In this document: piece by piece, positions 36,149 through 45,496 of the stretch
Position numbering within the stretch: the stretch's first letter is position 1
Layout: every line of letters starts with the position of its first letter
Origin: Paralvinella palmiformis
Lineage: Eukaryota; Annelida; Polychaeta; Terebellida; Alvinellidae
DNA: 64,000 nucleotides
Assembly: GCA_025642065.1 (NCBI GenBank)
Contig: JAODUP010000031.1
Span: 82,001-146,000, forward strand
Reading direction: 5' to 3'
Made by a program: the position numbers and the translations under genes
Notes under the pieces: model-generated
The model's input: only the letters and a program-made list of their open reading frames with translations
Database searches by the model: none
What the model was told of the DNA's origin: nothing

Positions 36149-37379
36149 AATCATCAGTAAACTATTTATGTGATACGACATCCAGGTCCCATAGATACTC
36201 CAACTGTTTCTGATCGTTTGATCACATATGCAATGACTAGTTAATATAATTTTGGGAATCATATTGAAGTATTTAGGCGTTGGATGTCCATATCTTCGAG
36301 GACATCCTGTAAATATGCATCGATCACATCACCCTAGAAGTTACCAATAATACTTATTCCGAGGAAAACTTCTAATGTTCAGTGTATCGTCCTTTAGGTA
36401 GACATGTATGTCAGTCATGCTAACTCTACGAGTGATCTAGTTTGTTAGAAGATGAAAATTTGAAAATCTGTTACTCAGTAATGGGCTTCATATAGCGTTT
36501 CACATAGCTGTGCCTTTGTATTCTCGGCTACCAGAAGGTTATCAGATTTATTATTATGAGACTCGGGTTTACTTATCTGGTTATTTGTGTCATCAACAGT
36601 ATAGTCTCATTCCCGTTCAGACAATATGCTGATTTTCACATTAGTATTTAACTCTTCAACACCAGGATATTTTATTTTGTAACATGTTGTATGTTTCTGT
36701 AAGATTATTGCGATCTACCAACGATCGAGGGGTTGCAATGATTCAAAAGTTATGTTGTTATTGCTGTAACTTTTGAATGCTATATGTTAATGCTGGTATT
36801 TAGATTATCTCTCAATCTGATTACGCTGTTCGAGCAAGATGAGACCTGGCTTTGAACAATTGTAAGTGTCTATGGTAATACGCACTTAATTGTGATAAAC
36901 AGCAGAATTTGTTTAAATAATTGTTTTAACGCTAGTATTCTTACCTTTCACGGGATGTCCACTTCACACCTCAGAGAAATGGAAAGGTTTCAGAGAACAA
37001 TGCATAATTTTAATCTTGTTGAATCACTTTTGCTGTCTAAAACAGATTACACAATGTAACAGAAAGTTTCGAAATTCTTATTAATTATGCCAATTTTTTA
37101 GTTGATTATGCTTAGTTATAGAGTACCGATTATGATTACAAAAATGCCTCTACTTCGAGTATTAGTTTTAATCACAGAATCTAAATTCCACAATTTTTAG
37201 GAAATGTTTTACGAATTTATGAGATTTTTCGTTCCAAAGACATATACAGAACACCATATTGATGAATGAATTTTTAATGCCATTTGTAACCCATAGACAA
37301 TCTGCATGCACCACTCCCCAGGCATAAATTAACAACAATTATTACAAATCGCAAGTGAATAGTATTTCGTACTTTTCGG

Positions 37380-37775
37380 CGGTGACATGATAAGTTACCC
37401 ACACAGACAGTCACCAATCATGGTGCAGCGACATTTTCTCCCCTGTTCTTCACCGATGTATATGTTCAAAGACACCCAGCATTCAAGCTTTTCATATGTC
37501 CTTATCAACTTTTCTATTAACTGTTTCGCGTCTTTTACTAGCAGCTTTAGTCTAACAACTGTTGTCCAAAAGGTTCCACTCCACCAGTCTTGATGATAAA
37601 GGCTCTGCGTCAGTCCGAGATATCAAATCAAATCATCCAGTTCCTGCTGGTTTGGAAAGTGTTGTTGCTTCTGATCACCAATGTAAGATTCTTCAGATTC
37701 AAACTTTTCACCTTCATCCTCCAAATCTCGGGACAGATAGTTCTCCAGAATGCGAAACTTAAGCAAAGGATGATG
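37380..37775 (-). pseudogene. Fragment of an uncharacterised repeated gene family
   Basis: The minus strand reads LKFRILENYLSRDLEDEGEK, then QQELDDLI, a TGA stop, YLGLTQS, a frameshift, and LSSRLVEWNLLDNS. The layout ELxDLIRDLxLTKxxAELLxSRLxxWNLL is one I recall from uncharacterised multi-copy invertebrate proteins, possibly element-borne, but I cannot name the family securely. At least one stop and one frameshift break it. Confidence 0.4.
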
Positions 37776-38468
37776 GAATATCTAGATATGTGATGTCATG
37801 TCTATTTTAGTATTTGCTATACTTAATCTGACAAAACTGAAAGGAAAATGCAAAACTACTAACTTAACAAACTGATTGTTACATTGTGTTATCGCCGAAA
37901 CTGGATTGAGCTTAATTTGCGTGTAACAACCAACCAGCATCCACACTAACACCATCAAGTTGTTTCTGCACACTAACATATGTTGTTCGCAATAGTTCAG
38001 TAGTGTGCACCGTAGTGCATGAATGTCGTCTTCATTTTAGTGGTTTCCATTTTTTAAAGAAAGGAAATACCTTCCTCCGAGTAAGATGTATTTCTCGTAT
38101 AAAATCGGTCACGTGGCCAAAACTATCAGAAGGCTGTAAACAACAACAATTAATGGCGACGACAACAACACCAACAATATATTTATATTTATTACCGAAT
38201 ATAAATTCTATATTGTACGTAGACGGGCAAGATAGATAATACTCATCTAATCTCAAGGTTACTGCGTTCTTAAATAACTGAAGATTTTATTTAGTGTTCA
38301 TATATAAACATTCCTGTTATAAGAATTTGAACAGGAAAAGTGCAAACAAAAACCAATCAAATGTATCAGGCTATTCTCAGAATGTGTGACAGGGGCCCAA
38401 AATTAGGCGGCATGGTATGATTGTGTGGCGGGACCAAATGCTGGGCCAGAGAAGTCAGTAATCATATA

Positions 38469-38792
38469 CAGTCATACCCCGCCTTAAGTCATTAATTGGT
38501 TCCAAAAGCTGTGAAGTAATCCGATTTCTGACGTAAACCGGATATAATGCCTTTCGATGTCAATATTATATATACATTTTTTAATGTTTTTAATATGTTT
38601 TTATTGTATTTAATTTGTTTGGCTTCCTTTATCTTCTATTGTTAATTTACTTATTTCACGTCCTTTTATTATGACGTAGTTGAGTGGCGTAATGTCGGAC
38701 GTAATGACGTTCGGTGACATGAAATTTATTATAGAAAAGTGGCGTAAAGGCGAATTTAAGATATACCGAAGAAGTAAAGCGGGGTATTACTG
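38469..38792. mobile_element. MITE copy 2 (Tc1/mariner-like, TA target duplication)
   Basis: Ends are CAGTCATACCCCGCCTTAAG and, reverse complemented, CAGTAATACCCCGCTTTAC, both bordered by TA. The 324-bp body has no coding capacity. It contains repeated gacgtaatgacgt-like words and matches the shorter copy in LRPPRC at 16404-16648. Confidence 0.87.
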
Positions 38793-38884
38793 TATTCGAG
38801 TTATATACTCATATATTCAAGAAATTGTCCGAGCTTGCCTCATCGGGGTCAGTCCTTTGTGAGAACAATAGATTTGTACGGTGC

Positions 38885-39130
38885 ATGTGGTTACTGGCAC
38901 AATTAATACACTCCATTAGTACGATTACTGGCACACTACACTCCAGCAGTACGATTATTAGCGCAATACACTCCAGTAGTACGGTTACTGGCACACTATA
39001 CACTCCAAAAGTACGGTTACTAACACAGTACACTCCAATAGTGCGGTTAATACTAGCACACTACATTCCAATATGTAGTACAGTTAATGTACTCACTACA
39101 CTTCAGTAGTACAGTTACTAGCTCAATACG
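38885..39130. repeat. Minisatellite, about 31-bp unit, about eight copies
   Basis: The unit is close to ACACTCCAGTAGTACGGTTA followed by CTGGCACACTAT. Copies begin near 38908, 38938, 38969, 38999, 39029, 39062 and 39096, and diverge toward the right. The translated frames repeat SSTxTGTLHS-like words, which is only the tandem repeat showing through. Confidence 0.88.
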
Positions 39131-39649
39131 CCACATATATCAAGGTCATGATCGAGGAACGAGTGTGGCATGAACATTTTGAGAAGATCAATATTATGAA
39201 GCATTTATTATAATTGGAAGATGTCATATAACACTTGTGGGTATATCACATGGCAGACACTCAGTAATGTTGAGTCATTCATTAGATGACCACACGGCTA
39301 TCATGCAGTCATCTGTCAGACAGTAATATAGAGTATGACCATTCGGCAGGTTGCAGTCGACGATTTTCAAGTTTGATAAAACGTTTGAATTTTGTTGTTG
39401 TTGAAGTATGCAAATTCCTATATTATTTATGATTTTTAAGCGGTTTAAATAATTGTTAATTCTAGCCTAAAAGGTTATAATAAACATTCTACCAGGTATA
39501 GGCGATTCCTTTTGAGAAATACTATCAAAAACCATTTTGTATTAATTTGGCCATTTGATATTATCGTTCAAATGTTGATCTATTGTAACAAAACTATGAG
39601 TATCCCCAGTATACTGTACACACTCTTATTAAATATATGTTTTGTGCTA

Positions 39650-39653
<4 letters not shown>

Positions 39654-39683
<30 letters not shown>
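39654..39683. repeat. (TA)n microsatellite
   Basis: An uninterrupted AT dinucleotide run of about 30 bp in intergenic DNA. Confidence 0.85.
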
Positions 39684-39686
<3 letters not shown>

Positions 39687-40090
39687 GTCGTTCTATTATT
39701 TTTAAATCCGTGCGTGGATTCCAGTTATATGTAAGACGGAATAAAAAAGCGATCAATAGAATCATAAATAAAAGTGCAAACACAAGTACACCAACGTACA
39801 TTACACAAACCATGACTCATTTTCATATATCAGATACAATTAACATTGTTAGTACAATACCTAATATCATTCCGCAACTTGCACTTGATATGATAGCACT
39901 AATGACTTGCTATATTTCACCATATCACTCAATTTAAGATTGTCTGAGAATTACCATAAATTAATTTATACATTTCACTCTTGATCGTCAGCGGATTTTC
40001 CATTCAATTAACACAAAACGACAACTCACAGCTCTACAATTTATATAACCTGCCACTCCCATGTCCAAGTCCTACTGTTCGTTTAAAGTC

Positions 40091-40456
40091 GAGATTCCAC
40101 ATACGCGGTATGCGTAATGCGGCATGCGAATCCGAATGCAACATTGTGGTATCCATGTAATTCTGACACCCCTCTCACATTCTGATCTATTTTTCTTGGG
40201 AGAGCCTGTCTGGACACTCGAATCGGACGGTTGAATCAGAGAGTTTAAATATAGTCTTTGGTTGAATCCAAAATTTTACGACCCAGGGTAATAAAATTCT
40301 GGATTCAACCGTCTGATTAGCATTCCCACCAATCGCCTCATGGAGCGATCCGTTTATTCGCAAATCGCAGTTGCCCATGTGGAATCACGCTCGTATGTTT
40401 ACACGTTTTCCATTATTTGTTGCATTCGGATTCGCATACCGCATATATGGAATCTC
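40091..40456. mobile_element. Foldback element / long-inverted-repeat MITE
   Basis: The outer arms GAGATTCCACATACGCGGTA (with tgcg) and cgcataccgcatatatggaa (with tctc) pair at 22 of 24 positions. Inner sequence aatccgaatgcaac at 40133-40146 pairs with gttgcattcggatt. Near the centre ggttgaatccaaaattttac pairs with gtaataaaattctggattca. A 14-bp duplicate (cggtatgcgtaatgcggcatgcg) interrupts the left arm. There is no coding capacity. Target duplication was not identified. Confidence 0.7.
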
Positions 40457-40899
40457 AAATGTAAAAATAATAAATATGTACAAGCACGGACTGGGTCTAA
40501 AAATATTGCTTGTCAATGCTACAATGCTATTATTTAAGTTTTATAAGGAATAAATATATTCTCCAAAAAATACGTAATACGTAAGTGGAGAAAAAAGGTG
40601 CAATTAAATTTTTAAGAAAACGTTATATATTTTTGTAATTATAGTGTACATGTGTTTTACATGTTACTGGCAGTATACATTATATATGCCAAATGTAAAT
40701 ACAGATTTATTTATTTTAAATAATTCGTGATTATTTTAAAATAGGTTTACACTTCACACATTAACAGATAGTTCAAAAGTGCATCGCATGGAGTCCACTA
40801 TATTAAGAGAAATCATTTGTATTCACTAAATGATTGTGCGAATCTGTCAATAATTCCTTCTGCATCTAATTCATCTAACAATCCACATTCTCACAATCA

Positions 40900-42400
40900 T
40901 TAAGTAATAGCTTGATGAAAATCAGTTAAAGAATTTGAGGAATTTCCTTCGTCTTCAATAAGCTGAGGTGCCATTCTGTTCTTCTCCTTCTATCTCTTAA
41001 CTACCAATCCTGTTTTCAAAGTGTCAATTCCCAATGTTTCATTTCCATCCACAGTCATCTATAAAATCTTGTCTGACATTACATTTATTTACAAATTCCA
41101 AAGCGTGTTATCAAATATTCTTGTCTGTTCCTTCAACTTTTGTTGTAGCTGAATTTACCAAACTCCATGCAGCAAACATATCTAAACCACTTGTCTGTAG
41201 ATAATTTGATAACGGAGATGTAGTTTAAAATATATATAAGTAAGTAAATGCTATCAATATGGTTTCAAACTTTAGAAGACTTTGAAGTAAAACATTTGTT
41301 TCGTGTTTTGTTTTTGCATCAAACGTGTCTGAATCTTGTATCATTGATAAGCATGTCAATATATTTACTTGCGGCGGCATCATCAAAACATCCAAATATA
41401 GTCGTTGCTATATTTTCTGGCCATCTGGTCCCTCCATTTAGCTATATTCGTTTAATGTTTTCTTGTTCTAGATGTTTTCCAACAGCTTCTATTCATACAG
41501 CCATTCTCCTGTATGATATTTTTACAAAAGTTGCTAAATTCCGGAGAAAAATTAAAAAAAGAAACTGCAAGCACTGAACATTTTGTTATTTCAGTTATCA
41601 CCAAATTCAAGACATGGAAATAGCACCATATATTAACATGTTGATCAGACACACCATCAAGTTTACTTTTTTAAACCATTATAATAGCCATGGTAGCTTG
41701 CAGCGCCATCTGTGCTATCAGATAAACATTTTATGGTGGTTAATTTTAAGATGCTGTAAAAGATAATGATGATGATGATTGATGTTTACGGCCACTTTTG
41801 TGCACAAGGTAGGCTAAATGGGCCGAGCGACTTCCAAAGGTAATGAGACGAAGTGAAAGACGAAATAACCTTCAGATATGCCTACGCCGGGATTCGAACA
41901 CGGGTGGTAGTGATCTTTGGTCCAGCACGCTACCGCTAGACCACGGAGGCGCCCAAGATGCTGTAAAGTTTCAGTCAATAGATAAAACAGGTCGTGTCCT
42001 ATACCATCATTACTTGACACGACTGAGTGTAGTCGCTAATAACTAAATCTTTCTTGTATCGTATTCTTCATAATTTGGATTGACATGTTGATAGTTGTTT
42101 TACTCAAGTATGCAACAAGTCAACCACGGCCTTTACTATGAGCATCTCCTTATTATTCTAATCGTTATAAGGAAGTGCCTGTTTCGCTAACATCTTTATG
42201 GTGTCTATAATCCTCATGACAATACCTTTCTGCTTCAGTGTATTGGTGTCGGTTCGTGTAAAGCCAAACTCTGCCTGTAGTCACTAAAGCCACGTACAAA
42301 GGATGCTGAATTACAAGTGTTGGGAGACTCAAAGGCTAAACAGTATGAACAATATATAAGCACCTATTTTCTTTGTTATATGTTGGCCATTTTCTCGGGA
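40900..42400 (-). pseudogene. hAT-type (DUF4371/ZMYM1-like) transposase pseudogene
   Basis: Minus-strand frames contain, in order, MRIIDTIKMLAKQALPYN (about 42160-42215), like LLRIIDxIxFLAKQGLPFRG of DUF4371 proteins. They then show VNIWCYFHVLNLVITEITK (about 41580-41640), like the CxAHxLNLVLxE motif, and IAKWRDQMARKYSNDYIWMF, like the ETRWSxRxDA region. Several stops and frameshifts break it, and a family B SINE splits it at 41761-41954. I could not fix the element ends. Confidence 0.55.
41761..41954 (-). mobile_element. Full-length tRNA-derived SINE (family B), perfect TSD
   Basis: In minus orientation it starts GGGCGCCTCCGTGGTCTAGC, has GTGTTCGAATCCCGGCGTAG, and ends in an ATC repeat (gatgatgatgattgatg on the plus strand). 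It is flanked by identical 13-mers, AAGATGCTGTAAA, at 41748-41760 and 41955-41967. It inserted into the hAT-type pseudogene. Confidence 0.92.
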
Positions 42401-43085
42401 CAGAGTCATTCATAATCTTGTGTAGATTTATTTACAGAACATGCTTCAGAAACCAAATCATTTATGCCTGAAGGAATATATGATTCCCTATCAGTAGTTG
42501 AAGCCGTGTGACTGTCAATAAATATCGAATGCTATTCAGTTGCTGTGGAAATAACCAATTAAAAATTATGAGGTGAAGTTGAGTGTGAATCATTTCCACA
42601 ACAAATGAATAGCATCTCCGAAAAAAAAAAAACCTAGAAACTACAAGACATTTTATTTTTCAAAACAAATCCTAAACTTAGCTAAACCTTGACAGAAGAT
42701 CCAATTCAGATTTGATTGTTTATTTGAGTTAAGTTAGGTAAAGTTATGCTTAGTAAATTTAGTTTAGGTAATTTTCAACTTCGCCTTATAATTTGTTTTT
42801 TAAATTAGTCCTTTCCATAATAAATATCATATATATGAAAACAAAATAGGTAAATATTTTGTTTAAAGTAAATTAAATGTTTTGGTCAGAAACATTAACT
42901 TAATAGCTATCAATCTACGGAGAAAACAAACTTCACAAAGAAGGTCGAAGGGTTTAAAACTTACAAATGTTATCATCCTAATAAAATTGAGGCTTAGTAC
43001 ATATTTAAAATAAAGTCCAACCCACGTATAAAATCCTTAAGGAAATTCATCTTGAAATCTACAAGTAGCCGTTCACAAGTGATCC

Positions 43086-43874
43086 CATCACAAGATCCGT
43101 ATCGTACAACTCTGCAACCAATTTTAAAAGTTCTCACTTCTGGTTAGAAATAACTGAGAGGGCTTGAAGCATAAGAATAAAAACATTTCGCCTAGTCTCG
43201 TACGATAGCACAAAGATGGGAATCTCAGCGCTTCTAACTTATATGGCAGACTTCTCAAGTTTGGCATCAGCTTTGTGTCACATCGGAGCTGTAGACACCA
43301 TATCACATTTCCATATTCCAAATGAGGGCGTACCATAGTGGTGAATAGCTTGTGGGGAGTGTGATCGTCTCGTCGATGCAGGTGAATGTTGCTCTAACTA
43401 GTCCAAACATTCTCGATGCTTTGTTTACCGCTTTGGACACATGCATATGGAATTTCAGGTCCAGGTCAATGGTGACACCTAAGTCCTTCTCCTCTGTTAT
43501 TGCTTTCAGTGAGGTATTTCTCATACTTTACTCATAACATGGGTTTGTTGAGCCTAGACGGAGAACGTTGCAGTTGGTCTCATTAAATCTCATGTCATTT
43601 CTGTGACCAGTCCACTAACCGATTTAGGTTATCCTGGATTTGTAGACAGTCGATCCTCACGGGAACTTATATCCTGGAAGAGCTTGGTCTCATCTGAAAA
43701 TATCTTTACAGTACATGTGACATCATCAGGTCCAAGTACGCTGCCTTGTGGTATGCCGCTGGGGATTCCTGCCCAAATAGATACCTTGTCATTCACCACT
43801 ACATGCTGTCGTCTACCTGAGAGGACGCTAACTACGGATAGATTGGATCCTAAAAAATGATATGCCACAACCTC

Positions 43875-43880
<6 letters not shown>
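43086..43880 (-). mobile_element. LINE ORF2 fragment (reverse-transcriptase, CR1/L2-like)
   Basis: Minus-strand frames read in order GIPQGSVLGP (43720-43750), VKIFSDETKLFQDISSRED (the catalytic box, normally F-x-DD, here with DE), LKAITEEKDLGVTIDLDLKF, NKASRMFGLVRATFTCIDET, then MVRPHLEYGNVIW and LEALRFPSLCYRTR. This is the usual order in CR1/L2-type ORF2 proteins. Frameshifts separate the blocks and the segment between GSVLGP and VKIF is deleted, so it cannot be active. A (TA)n run at 43879-43912 borders it. Confidence 0.85.
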
Positions 43881-43912
<32 letters not shown>

Positions 43913-44699
43913 TGGATATATATATACTGGATTTTATAATATCATTCCGCGCATTTAAAACTGTCTGTCTAAATATATTCTTCTCGGAGTGATATCTTGT
44001 ACGAATCCCCCTTAATCGGATAAAAATTCTAGAGTTTCCTTTTACTAACTATCGATGCGACTAAAAGGTCCTAGCTGTTGTACCCATATTATTCCAGCTA
44101 AGACGAGAATCACAAAGATGGTGCCTATTATAATTGGTCTACGCGTAGAATCACGTTAATCGTCATCGCTATCAGTGTATATGTATATATACCAATCGGA
44201 GGTATGACACGATTTACCATAAAACTTAGGTTACTTTTTAAAATGTGAACAAAGGGCAAATCACTATAAACGGAACCACAGACAAGCGAGTGGAGAATAA
44301 CAAGACCTCATTGTAATATCTGTTTGGCGGGCCTGAAGTAACTTTGATACGGGTCGTGGTGGTAGTTAGTATAGTTGAAGGATCCTCTCTTTATCAATCT
44401 ATTATCGCTCCTGTTATTATCTTGTTTAGTTTTAAAGTTTTCAGTAAATTTATACAATTCTGCTATTATCTGCATATACTATTTGTAACCATCTACAAGA
44501 GGAATAATTGTATAGCAACTCACGGTCCTAGCAACATCTGGTTCAAGAACTGTCCGAATTATAAACCCAGTTTTAGATCTAAACTTAAAACTGTGTTCGA
44601 TTCTTAGCCTGCTTAGGACACAGAGTGGCCGTACACAGTAACACACTACCACTATCACTATCAGTGACTATGTCATTAGACTATGGTATGTGATATATA

Positions 44700-45310
44700 C
44701 AGGGCTTTGCTTTAAGAGGCCTCTGTGCTAATAGAATTTAGGGCCCCTTTATTATCGTGGGTGGCTGACCACCGTCTGGGGTCTTCAATGAATTGATTAA
44801 AAGGGGGGGGGGATGACGTAAAAACGCCCTGGTCAGCCGGTGACGTAATATACTCTGGCAGTATTTCGGCTCCATATTTTCGTACTGCTCCCCTGTGCGT
44901 GGTGGGGGAGAGGATACACAATCACTCAATAAAAGGGAGCACACTGGAAATAAGTGCTTATGCTTTCGTGTGCTATCCCTGTTTCATAATCGTATATCAT
45001 GAAACGAAAGAAATATTTCTTTTTTACTATATCATTATTATTCTTATATGTATATAAAAAGATGCATCAAATTGAAGGGCCCCATTGAATTTAAAATACC
45101 ACTCCAATTAGAAGGACCCCAAATACTTTAAACTATTTCAAATTAGTTCAGAGGACCCACATTAAATATCAAAATATATAAATCTCCTATGTTTTTTATT
45201 AGGGGCCCCAAGACCATAGGGCTCTTGGGACCCCCCTAGTCTTGGGACCCCTCTAGTCTTGGGACACCTGAGCTGTAGCCCATACTAGACCATATTTAAA
45301 TCCGGCACTG
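44700..45310. mobile_element. hAT-like non-autonomous element with 8-bp TSD
   Basis: It starts CAGGGCTTTGCTTTAAGAGG and ends ...atttaaatccggcactg, which reverse complemented is CAGTGCCGGATTTAAA. The same 8-mer, GATATATA, lies on both sides (44692-44699 and 45311-45318), as expected for hAT insertion, though the 8-mer is low complexity. The body has repeated gggacccctctagtcttggg words and no coding frame. A family A SINE tail lies inside at 44753-44940. Confidence 0.6.
44753..44940 (+). mobile_element. Rearranged SINE family A tail fragment
   Basis: Shared segments with family A are atcgtgggtggctgacca, gacgtaatatactctggcag, tatttcggctccat and tactgctcccctgtg. The tRNA-like head is missing and a ggggggggg run and other changes interrupt it. 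Confidence 0.75.
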
Positions 45311-45430
45311 GATATATACAGTATATAATACAATGTGACTGTGTGTGTGTGTACACCATTCCCAGGAAATAATGTGACTGACTGATGATATCATATTTGT
45401 CAGTCACATTATGAAGTCCTACATAACATC

Positions 45431-45470
<40 letters not shown>
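45431..45470. repeat. (TA)n microsatellite just upstream of the RPP14 start codon
   Basis: An AT dinucleotide run of about 38 bp ends 27 bp before the RPP14 ATG (45497). The sequence after it, ttgtaatagtttcag, looks like a polypyrimidine-poor splice acceptor, so the repeat may lie at the end of a 5' UTR intron. Confidence 0.8.
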
Positions 45471-45474
<4 letters not shown>

Positions 45475-45496
45475 AATAGTTTCAGATATGTAGATA

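Noticed and set aside
38885..39130. Possible CRISPR-like array of regularly spaced repeats
   Set aside because: The units are contiguous, without unique spacers, and the context is an animal genome. It is a minisatellite.
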